The translations under genes and the position numbers were made by a program. 64,000 nt of DNA, taken from positions 248,001 to 312,000 of the forward strand of contig JAIUNU010000002.1 in the NCBI GenBank assembly GCA_020161365.1, read 5' to 3'. The first letter of the stretch is position 1, and every line of letters begins with the position of its first letter. This DNA comes from Pseudomonadota bacterium (GTDB taxonomy: Bacteria; Pseudomonadota; Alphaproteobacteria; Caulobacterales; Caulobacteraceae). This document shows positions 8,768 to 16,228 of this stretch, in pieces. The notes beneath the pieces are model-generated. The model was not told the origin of the DNA. It saw only the letters and a list, made by a program, of their open reading frames with translations, and did no database searches.

Positions 8768-9175
8768 TCAGACCCCGACCTTGGCCCTGCCGTCCTTGGC
8801 GCTCAACTCCTCAAGGGTCAGAACGCCGTCATTATTGGCGTCCATCCGCTTGAAGCGCATGGCCATGACGGCGTTGGCCTCGGTCCGCGACAGGGCGCCG
8901 TCCTTGTCGGCGTCGAACCGCGCGAACATCCGCTGGCCGCGCTTGCCGGCCTTCTCGGCCTTGGCGTCGACCTCGGCGTTCTGCTTGCGCAGGGCGGCGA
9001 ACTCGTCGGGCGAGATCTTGCCGTCCTTATTGGTGTCCAGCCGCGCGAACATCTTGTCGCCGTTCTTGGCCTGGAACTGCGCCAGCGTCATGCCCGCCGG
9101 CGCAGCGGTCTGGGCCAGAGCCGGCGCGGCGGCGGCCAGCACGGCGGCGGCGGCGATCAGGGTGCGTTTCATCAT
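8768..9175 (-). CDS. Secreted EF-hand calcium-binding protein
   Basis: 135 residues from ATG 9175; a second ATG directly follows at 9172. A Sec signal peptide (MMKRTLIAAAAVLAAAAPALA) targets the periplasm. Three EF-hand loops are visible: DTNKDGKISPDEF near 52, DADKDGALSRTE near 86 and DANNDGVLTLEEL near 110. Their Asp/Asn positions suit Ca2+ coordination. It precedes the ECF sigma gene by 26 bp on the same strand and may be part of the operon, which would fit an envelope-stress or metal theme. An upstream in-frame extension to 9304 is repeat sequence and is rejected as coding. Confidence 0.8.
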   Translation of the reverse strand: MMKRTLIAAAAVLAAAAPALAQTAAPAGMTLAQFQAKNGDKMFARLDTNKDGKISPDEFAALRKQNAEVDAKAEKAGKRGQRMFARFDADKDGALSRTEANAVMAMRFKRMDANNDGVLTLEELSAKDGRAKVGV

Positions 9176-9269
9176 CAGACGCAGAGTCTCCAAAGGTTGG
9201 ACAGCCCGTCCCATGGAGGTGAAACGCGCAGCGGCGGGGATTCCGTCGCGGGGCGGATCCATAATTTTC

Positions 9270-9395
9270 CGACCTCCCCGGCGAATGCCGGGGTCCAGAT
9301 TCATTCTGAGAGATGAGCGCGTTCGCGCCCAACGCCTGTGGTCCGTCCAAAGAGACGAGGGTTCGCTCTGGGCCCCGGCATTCGCCGGGGAGATC
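9270..9395. repeat. Intergenic inverted repeat, CCCCGGCGAATGCCGGGG family (copy 2)
   Basis: CCCCGGCGAATGCCGGGGTC near 9276 and GGCCCCGGCATTCGCCGGGG near 9371 are inverted copies flanking about 75 bp. The outer parts match the element at 5865-6000 closely, including the ATTCATTCTG / AGAATGAATC segments. It lies between glnE and the EF-hand gene. Confidence 0.8.
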
Positions 9396-9404
9396 GGTTT
9401 GGAG

Positions 9405-12281
9405 CTACCCCCTCACCACCGCCTCGTACACCGCCCGCGCCTCGGCCTTGGCCTTGGCGAGCTTGGGCCGCAGCGACTTGAACTGGGCCACGCCCCCGGC
9501 CTTGGCCAGCAGGGCCTTGAAGGCCTTGGGCTCGGCCTCGACGTCGGCGCCGTCCTCCAGCGCCACCTTGATCAGTTGCGAGAGGTCCTGCTCAAGCCGC
9601 CAGGCGGCCTCCAGCTTGGTCAGGGCGCCGGCGTCGGCCAGGCCCGCGTCGCGCAGGGCCGCCAGCGCCTCGCCGGTGTTCTGCCGCAAGGGACCGTCCG
9701 CCGCCGCGTGGGCCAGCTGCAGGAACTGGGCGGCGAACTCGATGTCGACCAGGCCGCCGGGATCGAGCTTCAGGTCCCAGTCGCCCTTGCCCGGCCGTTC
9801 GCGCTCCATCAGCTGGCGCATCTCGACGACGTCGGCGGCGGTCTTCTTCCATTCGCGGGGCCGCCGCAGCGCTGCGGCGATCGCCCCCTCGGCCCGCGCC
9901 TTGAACGCCGGCGAGCTGGCCCAGACCACCCGAGCGCGGGTCAGGGCCAGCAGCTCCCAGGTCTCGGCCTCGCGCGCGTAATAGTCCTCGAACGCCGCGA
10001 AGCTGACCGCCACCGGCCCCTTGGTCCCCGAAGGCCGCAGCTTCAGATCCACCTCGTACAGCGTGCCCTCCCCGGTCGGCGCCGACAGGGCCGAGGTCAG
10101 CCGCTGGGTAAAGCGGGCGTAGAAGGTCTCGGCGCCCCAGGCCTTGATCGCCGACATCGCGGCGGGTTCGTCCGCCGCGTAGAGGGTCATCAGGTCGAGG
10201 TCGGACTTGGCGGTCATCTCCCGTGAGCCCGCCTTGCCCAGCGCCACGACGGCCACCTGTCCGGGGAAGGCCCCGCCCAGGCGCTCCACCTCGGCAAGGG
10301 CGGCCGGGGCCAGGCCGCCGATGATCAGGTCGGCCAGCTCGGCGAAGGCCCGGCCGATGTCGCGCGCGTCGGCCGCGCCGCTCATCACCCGCACGCCGAT
10401 CCGGAAGCTCTGGTCGCGGAACAGGCGGCGGGCGGCGTCCATCGCCCCCTCGAAGTCCTCCGGGTCCCAGGGCGCGACGGCCGGGGTCTCGATCGGTCCG
10501 AAGAAGCCCGGGTCCAGCAGGGCGTCCAGCGCGGTCGGCCGCTTGGCCATGGTGGCGGCCAGGCGCGGAGCGAAGGCCATCACTTCGACGATCAGCTCGA
10601 ACAGGCGCGGCTGGGCCAGGAACAGCGACTGGATCTGCACACCCGAGCTGAGACGGCTGAAGAAGTCGGAAAAGCGGTTGAAGGCCTGGTCTGGCGCGCC
10701 GGTGGCGTTGGCGGCGTCGAGCAGGCGCGGGGCCAGGCGCGTGAAGAGCTCGCGGCCCCGCTCGGTACGGGTGGCGGCGATGTGGCCGTGGTGCCAGCCC
10801 CGGATGGTGGCGGCCACGCGCTCGGGGCTGGAGAAGCCCATCCGCTTCAAGGTGGCCAGGGTCTCGGGATCGTCCTCGACGCCGGTGAACACCAGACTGC
10901 CGAACCGCGACGACAGTTCCTCCTCGCCGGCGAACAGGCGGCCATAGCGCAGGTTCACGCCCTTGAGGATCTTGCCCACGGCGGCGTCGAACACCCGCAG
11001 ATTGCCCTCGCCCCACAGGGCTGCGACCTTCTTGCGCTCGACGTCGGACTCCGGGAGCTTGTGGGTCTGGTCGTCGGCGATCATCTGGGCGCGGTGCTCC
11101 AGCGCGCGCAGGTCCTTGTAGGCCTCCGTCAGCCAGGCGGCGTCCTCGGGCGTCACATGGCCGGCTTCGGCGAGCGCCTTCAGCGCGTCCAGCGTGCGCG
11201 GGCTGCGCAGGTCGGGCTGGCGTCCGCCCAGGATCAGTTGCTGGGTCTGGACGAAGAACTCGATCTCGCGGATGCCGCCGCGCCCCAGCTTCAGGTCCGC
11301 GCCCTTGGCGGTGAGGCGGTCGTCGACCTTGTAGGTGTGGATCTGACGCTTGATCGAGTGGATGTCGGCGATGGCCGCGAAGTCCAGGTTCCGCCGCCAG
11401 ATGAACGGCTGCAGCCCCTCCAGGAACGCCCGCCCTTCGGCCAGGTCGCCGGCCGCGATCCGGGCCTTGATGTGGGCGGCGCGCTCCCAGTTCTGGCCGA
11501 CGCTCTCATAGTAGTCCATGGCCGCGTCCACCGGCATGGCCGGCGGGGTCGAGGACGGATCGGGCCGCAGGCGCAGGTCGATCCGGAAGACATAGCCGTC
11601 GCCGGTGCGCTCCTGCAGCACCCGGCCCAGATGGTTGGCGATCCGCACCGCCACCGCCTGCGGCTCGTGCCCCTCGGCCACCGGCAGCTTCTCGGGCGCG
11701 TAGAAGATCGAAAAATCGATGTCGCTGGAATAGTTCAGCTCGAACGCGCCGTGCTTGCCCATGGCCACGCAGAAGAGGCCCGGCGCGGGCCCCGCCGCGC
11801 CGTCGCCGACGTGGGTGAGCGCGCCCCGGTCGACCTCCTGCCGCACGGCCTGGGCCAGGGCTGCGTGCAGCACCGCGTCGGCGAAGCGGGTCAGGGCGCC
11901 AGTCACCTGGTCGAGGTCCCAGACGCCGCCAAGGTCGCTGATCGCGGTCAAGAGGTGCAGGTCGGCCTTCAGCTCGCGCAGCACCCGGCGGGCGGTCTCG
12001 AAGTCCGGCTCGGCGGCGACGGCCTCGGCCTGGCTGAGGATCGCGGCCAAGGTTTCGCCCGGATCGCCGCCCAGGATCCTCGGCAGGCGCTGCCCGTCGC
12101 GGCGCGCCAGGCCCGCCAGATAGGGCGAGGCGGCGAAGATCGGCGCCAGGCTGCCCCACGCCGCGTCGACCGTCCCCATCGCCTCCCCGGCCCGCTTGGC
12201 GATCGCCTCATGCGCGCGTTCGGCGGCCTTGGGGTCCAGAACGGGGCCGCAGGGGGCGAGGCGGTCGGCGAGCTTGGTCAT
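9405..12281 (-). CDS. glnE: Bifunctional glutamine synthetase adenylyltransferase/deadenylase
   Basis: 958 residues from the ATG at 12281 (MTKLADRLAPCGPVLDP). GlnE adds AMP to and removes it from glutamine synthetase in response to PII, controlling nitrogen assimilation. Both nucleotidyltransferase halves can be seen. The N-terminal deadenylase has FELNYSSDIDFSIFY near residue 200 and the C-terminal adenylylase has SREMTAKSDLDLMTLY near 690. Other family segments are GRGGIREIEFFVQ near 330 and LDPGGLVDIEFAAQFLQLAH near 850. Length fits the family. A longer in-frame start at 12365 would run through the divergent promoter region and is unlikely. Confidence 0.95.
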   Translation of the reverse strand: MTKLADRLAPCGPVLDPKAAERAHEAIAKRAGEAMGTVDAAWGSLAPIFAASPYLAGLARRDGQRLPRILGGDPGETLAAILSQAEAVAAEPDFETARRVLRELKADLHLLTAISDLGGVWDLDQVTGALTRFADAVLHAALAQAVRQEVDRGALTHVGDGAAGPAPGLFCVAMGKHGAFELNYSSDIDFSIFYAPEKLPVAEGHEPQAVAVRIANHLGRVLQERTGDGYVFRIDLRLRPDPSSTPPAMPVDAAMDYYESVGQNWERAAHIKARIAAGDLAEGRAFLEGLQPFIWRRNLDFAAIADIHSIKRQIHTYKVDDRLTAKGADLKLGRGGIREIEFFVQTQQLILGGRQPDLRSPRTLDALKALAEAGHVTPEDAAWLTEAYKDLRALEHRAQMIADDQTHKLPESDVERKKVAALWGEGNLRVFDAAVGKILKGVNLRYGRLFAGEEELSSRFGSLVFTGVEDDPETLATLKRMGFSSPERVAATIRGWHHGHIAATRTERGRELFTRLAPRLLDAANATGAPDQAFNRFSDFFSRLSSGVQIQSLFLAQPRLFELIVEVMAFAPRLAATMAKRPTALDALLDPGFFGPIETPAVAPWDPEDFEGAMDAARRLFRDQSFRIGVRVMSGAADARDIGRAFAELADLIIGGLAPAALAEVERLGGAFPGQVAVVALGKAGSREMTAKSDLDLMTLYAADEPAAMSAIKAWGAETFYARFTQRLTSALSAPTGEGTLYEVDLKLRPSGTKGPVAVSFAAFEDYYAREAETWELLALTRARVVWASSPAFKARAEGAIAAALRRPREWKKTAADVVEMRQLMERERPGKGDWDLKLDPGGLVDIEFAAQFLQLAHAAADGPLRQNTGEALAALRDAGLADAGALTKLEAAWRLEQDLSQLIKVALEDGADVEAEPKAFKALLAKAGGVAQFKSLRPKLAKAKAEARAVYEAVVRG

Positions 12282-12349
12282 GCGGCCACGGTGGCCTGCG
12301 TTGCGTTTTCCGACAAGCCGAGCCCAAGACTCGCGCTTGACGTTAGAAA

Positions 12350-12361
12350 TTACAGTTGTAA
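12350..12361. promoter_or_regulatory. BlaI/MecI-type operator palindrome
   Basis: TTACAGTTGTAA is a perfect palindrome apart from its two central bases. It contains TACA-N2-TGTA, the core recognised by BlaI/MecI-family repressors. It lies 38 bp upstream of an M56 (BlaR1-like) peptidase gene. A TTGACG at 12337-12342 could be the -35 element of that gene, so the operator would cover the promoter. No BlaI-like gene is seen in the window. Confidence 0.6.
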
Positions 12362-12399
12362 CCATTAGCGACGAGAAACGGTCAGGACCGCCGCCGACA

Positions 12400-13287
12400 A
12401 TGATCGAGCTGTTCGCCCTCGCCCTGATCCGGGCCCAGATCGCCGCCGCCGCCGCCGTGCTGCTGGTGCTGATCCTGCGACCGTCCGCGCGCCGGCTGTT
12501 CGGACCGCGCCGCGCCTACGCCCTGTGGAGCGTGGTCCCGGCCGCCGCCGCTGCCGCCTTCATGCCCAGCCTGGCCGAGACCATGGACCTCGGCGCGCCC
12601 ACCCAGCCGCTGGGCCCCTGGGCGCCCAAGCTGGTCATGCTGTGGCTGGCCGGCTGCGCGATCGCCACCGCCGTGCTGGTGCTGCGCGAACACCTGTTCC
12701 GCCGCCGGGTCGACCAGGGCCAGGCCGGACCGGCCGTGATGGGCGCCCTGTGGCCACGCATCGTGCTGCCCGCCGACTTCGCCCAGCGCTTCGACGCCCG
12801 CGAGCGCGAGCTGATCGTCCTGCACGAGCGCACCCACATCCAGCGCGGCGACCCGATCGCCAACCTGGCCATCGCCGGCGCCGGCGTGCTGGGCTGGTGC
12901 AACCCGATGATCGCCCTGGCCCAGCGCTTCATCCGCATCGACCAGGAGCTGGCCTGCGACGCCACCGTCGTGGCCCTGCGCTCGGACATCCGCGCCGACT
13001 ACGCCCGCGCCCTGATGAAGGCCCAGATGAGCGCCAGCGTCTCGCCCCTGGCCTGCGGCTGGGCCACCCACCCGCTGATCCTGCGCGTCTCGCTGCTGAA
13101 CCGCCGCGAACCCAGCCTGCACCGCGACATCGCCGGCTTCCTCACCATGACCTTCCTGGCGCTGATGGCCATGGTCATCGTCTGGAGCGTCGCCCCCCGC
13201 GGCCCCGACTACAGCGACCTGCGCCCGGGCCTGGCTCCGCAAATGGACCCGTACACGGGGGCGATCACGTGGGTGGAGGGGCGGTAG
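12400..13287 (+). CDS. BlaR1/MecR1-like M56 family metallopeptidase
   Basis: 295 residues from ATG 12400. Membrane segments appear near residues 8-27, 42-56 and 77-95. The cytosolic zinc protease motif HERTH (His142, Glu143, His146) follows, with the downstream DQELACD segment that supplies a third ligand. A last transmembrane segment lies near 247-265 (FLTMTFLALMAMVIVWSVA). M56 proteins cleave BlaI-type repressors after sensing a signal. Unlike BlaR1 (about 600 residues) it lacks the extracellular penicillin-binding sensor domain: only about 30 residues follow the last TM. The TACA-N2-TGTA site just upstream supports a link to a BlaI-like repressor encoded elsewhere. Confidence 0.85.
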   Translation: MIELFALALIRAQIAAAAAVLLVLILRPSARRLFGPRRAYALWSVVPAAAAAAFMPSLAETMDLGAPTQPLGPWAPKLVMLWLAGCAIATAVLVLREHLFRRRVDQGQAGPAVMGALWPRIVLPADFAQRFDARERELIVLHERTHIQRGDPIANLAIAGAGVLGWCNPMIALAQRFIRIDQELACDATVVALRSDIRADYARALMKAQMSASVSPLACGWATHPLILRVSLLNRREPSLHRDIAGFLTMTFLALMAMVIVWSVAPRGPDYSDLRPGLAPQMDPYTGAITWVEGR

Positions 13288-13299
13288 GGGGCAGCGGCC

Positions 13300-14184
13300 C
13301 TAGGGCTTGGGCAGCGCCTTGGCCGCGATGAAGTCCAAGACCGCTTCGCCATTCGGCGAACCGGGCGTCATGATGTCGAAGTGGTTGGCCTTCTCAGGCC
13401 GCAGCACCTCGATCGGATCGCCGCTGGCGCGCACGGCGCTGTTATAGGGCTGCATCAGACCGCCTAGCTCAGCTTCCACGGCCAGTTGCCGGACGCCCAG
13501 AGGCAGATGGTTGGCCGGTGAGGCGATGTCGTAAGGCCCCGGCTTTTGCGCCGGCGAGCCGCCCATGAACGGGACGATCACCGGAAGGCCGCAGAACTGG
13601 GCGTCGGCCCCGACCAGCGGCGCGAGGGCGGCCGGACCGTCGACCGCCACCACGCTGGCCGGCTTGACCGCCAGGTTTGACCAGGGCGCCGGAAGCCGCG
13701 ACCGGGACGCCGCCCACAGGGCCAGGTGAGCGCCGGCGGAATGGCCGACGATGACCACGCGGGACAGGTCCAGCCGATGCTCCGCCGCGATCCCGGAAAG
13801 CTTGTCGACGGCCGCGGCGATGTCTTCAAAGGTCCCCGGCCAGCCGCCGCCCACATCGCCGAGCCGTCGATACTCGATGTTCCAGGTCGCAAAGCCGCGC
13901 TTTCCCAGCGCCTCGGCGAACGCCGACGTGCTCAGGCGATTGTCGAAATCGGCGCGCCAGCATCCGCCGTGAATGACGACGGCGACCGGAAACGGCCCGG
14001 CCCCGGCGGGCTTGCGAAGGTCGCCGACCTGCTGCGGCGCCGCGCCATAGGCGATGGTCGCCGCCGGCGGCCCCGCCTTGGCGCCCACAGCCTTGTAGGT
14101 GGCCTGCGGGTCCTGCGCGCCTTGGGCGTAGGCGCTGTTGGCGACGAGGGCGGCGGCCGCGACGGCGATGAGGAGATGGCGCAT
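13300..14184 (-). CDS. Secreted alpha/beta hydrolase (esterase/lipase-like)
   Basis: 294 residues with a signal peptide (MRHLLIAVAAAALVANSAYA, cleavage after AYA-QG). The oxyanion-hole motif HGGCW (residues 72-76), the nucleophile elbow VGHSAGAHLA (Ser149) and a C-terminal catalytic histidine in EKANHFDIM place it among BD-FAE/esterase-type hydrolases. The substrate is unknown; the periplasmic location suggests ester bonds on acetylated or feruloylated compounds or xenobiotics. It is convergent with the M56 gene, 12 bp apart. On its other side lie a GNAT fragment and the TIR island. Confidence 0.85.
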   Translation of the reverse strand: MRHLLIAVAAAALVANSAYAQGAQDPQATYKAVGAKAGPPAATIAYGAAPQQVGDLRKPAGAGPFPVAVVIHGGCWRADFDNRLSTSAFAEALGKRGFATWNIEYRRLGDVGGGWPGTFEDIAAAVDKLSGIAAEHRLDLSRVVIVGHSAGAHLALWAASRSRLPAPWSNLAVKPASVVAVDGPAALAPLVGADAQFCGLPVIVPFMGGSPAQKPGPYDIASPANHLPLGVRQLAVEAELGGLMQPYNSAVRASGDPIEVLRPEKANHFDIMTPGSPNGEAVLDFIAAKALPKP

Positions 14185-14214
14185 GACGATATCGAGCCGG
14201 TGAACGCCGTGACT

Positions 14215-14442
14215 GTCAATGACGGGCTAGGCGCGCGGGGGTTGGGCGCGGACCGCCTGGCCGACACCCTGAGACGGATCGCCGTGGCCTCGCAGGGCAC
14301 TGGCGTCGGCGCCGTGCTGGTCCAGGCCAAGGACGACGCCGGTAGACGCTTCTACCGGCGCTGCGCGGCGTTCGAGGACTATCCGGTGGAGAGCCGCACG
14401 CTGTACCTGCCGATTAAGACGGTGGTGTCGGCGTTTGGGTAG
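14215..14442 (+). pseudogene. C-terminal remnant of a GNAT acetyltransferase
   Basis: An open frame here reads GLGARGLGADRLADTLRRIA, then VGAVLVQAKDDAGRRFYRRC and a tail ending LPIKTVVSAFG. This is the last half of a GNAT-fold protein: the acetyl-CoA-binding RGLGADRL, then the RFYRR helix. It is typical of TacT-like toxin acetyltransferases. The N-terminal half is missing: the frame runs back into antisense of the esterase gene, with no start codon or ribosome site. It is therefore a truncated relic, and its antitoxin partner is not seen. It marks the left edge of the TIR island. Confidence 0.6.
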
Positions 14443-14568
14443 CGGGCAGGTTGTGAGGGGGCGTTGGGCGACGGAATCTGAGTCTTTACTGACCTTCGGA
14501 AGGTCTGTTCTGCAGCCGCGAGGGAGCTTAGCCTTGCCAGGTGAGTAGCTGAACTTTTAGCACGTTGC

Positions 14569-15303
14569 CTAGACAACCTCGGCCTCTTGCACGAAGCGTC
14601 TCAGGCGGAAGCGATCTTCACTGCCGATGACAAACGCCGGCGTTGGATAGCGATTTTGAATCTCGTTACTTTTGATGCTGATGAGTGGCATCACCCGCGC
14701 AATGGCGGGGTTCAGGCGACGGCGCTGCCAACCGAGCTTTTCATCAAGCCGAAAGATTGTGCCAAGGCTGCTATCGGCTATCAACTCGCGCGCTATCTCG
14801 CGCGCGTCGTCTAGCGGGTTCGTCGTCATCACAACAGGGTCAAAGGCCCAGAAAAGCGTATAGGCGGGCGTGAGGCTATAAACCGCTTGGCCGAGGACGG
14901 CGGAGGTCTCCACAAAGCCGAGGTGCTCAAGCTCGAAACACGCTTCCTCCAAGTCGGGCTTGGAAACGTCTGGGAAGGCGAGCCGAAGATCATCAAAGTC
15001 GATGGGGTCGCAGAGGCCGTTTTCCGATTTGCTCGTCAGCCACAGCGCAAGAGCTAGGGCCTTTTCCCCGATGGTGAGACGCGGTGTGATGTGCGTTTCG
15101 ATAACCTGAACACGGGCCTCAAGGTTGTTTACGGCGGCCGTCACCTCCCCACGCCACACCTCGAGCGCTCGCTCCATCTCGGAAGGGTGCGTGAACCTGT
15201 AGATGCCTGCGAGGCCCGCAGTGACCGGGGTCGCTTGTGCAAGAGCCTCCGCGATGACGCGAACAGCCGCCTTCCGCTTGTTCTCTTTGGGAGCTTCGAT
15301 CAC
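14569..15303 (-). CDS. Uncharacterised winged-helix-like protein of the TIR island
   Basis: 244 residues from a GTG at 15303. This start is chosen because GGAGGT (15313-15318), overlapping the stop of the TIR gene, sits 9 nt before it. The longer ATG start at 15390 would add an Arg-rich stretch antisense to nothing and overlap the TIR gene by 80 bp. The middle looks like a winged helix: ITPRLTIGEKALALALWLTS, then DFDDLRLAFPDVSKPDLEEA and LEHLGFVETSAVLGQAVYSL. The C-terminal third (LGWQRRRLNPAIARVMPLI, then DRFRLRRFVQEAE) reads like a second helical domain. The function is unknown. It is the third gene of a likely operon, so it could be the sensor or regulator. Confidence 0.7.
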   Translation of the reverse strand: MIEAPKENKRKAAVRVIAEALAQATPVTAGLAGIYRFTHPSEMERALEVWRGEVTAAVNNLEARVQVIETHITPRLTIGEKALALALWLTSKSENGLCDPIDFDDLRLAFPDVSKPDLEEACFELEHLGFVETSAVLGQAVYSLTPAYTLFWAFDPVVMTTNPLDDAREIARELIADSSLGTIFRLDEKLGWQRRRLNPAIARVMPLISIKSNEIQNRYPTPAFVIGSEDRFRLRRFVQEAEVV

Positions 15304-15310
15304 TGCGGGC

Positions 15311-16228
15311 TTACCTCCGACGCGCCGCCTGCGCGGCCTCCCCGACCCAGCGCGAGAGGTTAAGGTATCCCTTTTCCGACCTGTAGGCATAGCGCGCGGC
15401 CCCTAAGCTGAGCGGATGGGCGTCGTTTACCGTTCCACGGTCGGGGAGGTAGGCTGGCCATGCTACTGGGTCTGTGAGGCGGTCGTATTGCACCCACCCT
15501 CGATCAGTAAGCTCGCAGACGTAGGCGTGGCCGTCGGCCCCGCGATAGAGCCCCATATGGTCGAGCGGGTTTGGCCCCATGTCGCAGGGCGCGCGAGTGC
15601 GCATGCACCGCAACTCGTCGATATCGACCGTAAGAAGGCCGTTTCCTTGCGAGACGCTCTCGGCGATTTCGTAGCGGACCCACGGCCGTGCCCACGTGAA
15701 CTCGCCAGCCAAGACGCACGTCACAGATGTTCCCTTCAATCCGGCGCGGATCATGCGCTTGAGGGCGCTGATGTCGGTGCGCTTCTTACGTTCCCAAAGA
15801 CTTCGGTCGAAGAAGCCGGGCACGTGATCTTCGGGCCGGATGCGCCACGAGTTACGGACGATGTTTACCCGGTGGATGTCGGCTTGGAAGTGGAACGAGA
15901 AGAAGACGTGCCGGCGCGGCGCTGGGCGCGGCGACGAAGCGGGAACGGCGGGCCAGCTGGGCGTAGACATGTTCCCCGCCAGCGCGTTTGGCCTTATTAG
16001 GCTGTCACGGTAGGCGCGATCAAAAGGGTCCGCCGACAAGGCGTTCAGTCTCGGCAAGTCCGGGAGGCCCAGTGCTAAGAGCCCCGTCAACGGCGGCGTC
16101 GGGGCGTTTTCGCCCAAGAGGCCCGTAAAGCGCGCGCCGGGCCTTAGGAGGCCGCCTGGCTTTCGCGGGATGCTGGGATCCTTCAGCAGAGCTGCGATGA
16201 GTTGATTGAGTGGAGCGTCGTTGGTCAT
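15311..16228 (-). CDS. MTH538-type TIR-like domain protein (ThsB-related)
   Basis: 305 residues. The start ATG overlaps the upstream stop as ATGA. After an N-terminal extension of about 105 residues comes a TIR-like domain (about 107-205): RRHVFFSFHFQADIHRVNIV, ISALKRMIRAGLKGTSVTCV and WVRYEIAESVSQGNGLLTVD. This is the pattern of PF08937-type (MTH538/DUF1863) TIR-like proteins, the group that includes Thoeris ThsB. W183 and E187 sit where the catalytic Glu helix of NAD-cleaving TIRs would be. About 100 further residues follow, rich in aromatic residues. A later in-frame Met at residue 87 is an alternative start. Confidence 0.8.
   Translation of the reverse strand: MTNDAPLNQLIAALLKDPSIPRKPGGLLRPGARFTGLLGENAPTPPLTGLLALGLPDLPRLNALSADPFDRAYRDSLIRPNALAGNMSTPSWPAVPASSPRPAPRRHVFFSFHFQADIHRVNIVRNSWRIRPEDHVPGFFDRSLWERKKRTDISALKRMIRAGLKGTSVTCVLAGEFTWARPWVRYEIAESVSQGNGLLTVDIDELRCMRTRAPCDMGPNPLDHMGLYRGADGHAYVCELTDRGWVQYDRLTDPVAWPAYLPDRGTVNDAHPLSLGAARYAYRSEKGYLNLSRWVGEAAQAARRR
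15313..15318 (-). promoter_or_regulatory. Strong ribosome-binding site setting the GTG start at 15303
   Basis: On the minus strand the sequence reads CGTCGGAGGTAAGCCCGCAG followed by TG. GGAGGT overlaps the TIR-gene stop TAA and lies 9 nt before GTG 15303. This fixes the short form of the third gene and implies coupling to translation of the TIR gene. Confidence 0.7.

Noticed and set aside
8768..9304. EF-hand protein with a longer N-terminus
   Set aside because: The extra residues (MNLDPGIRR...) come from the CCCCGGCGAATGCC repeat; an equal peptide appears at the other copy, and the signal peptide starts at 9175/9172.
14569..15390. Third island gene from ATG 15390
   Set aside because: Overlaps the TIR gene by 80 bp, begins with an Arg-rich stretch and lacks a better ribosome site than GGAGGT before GTG 15303.
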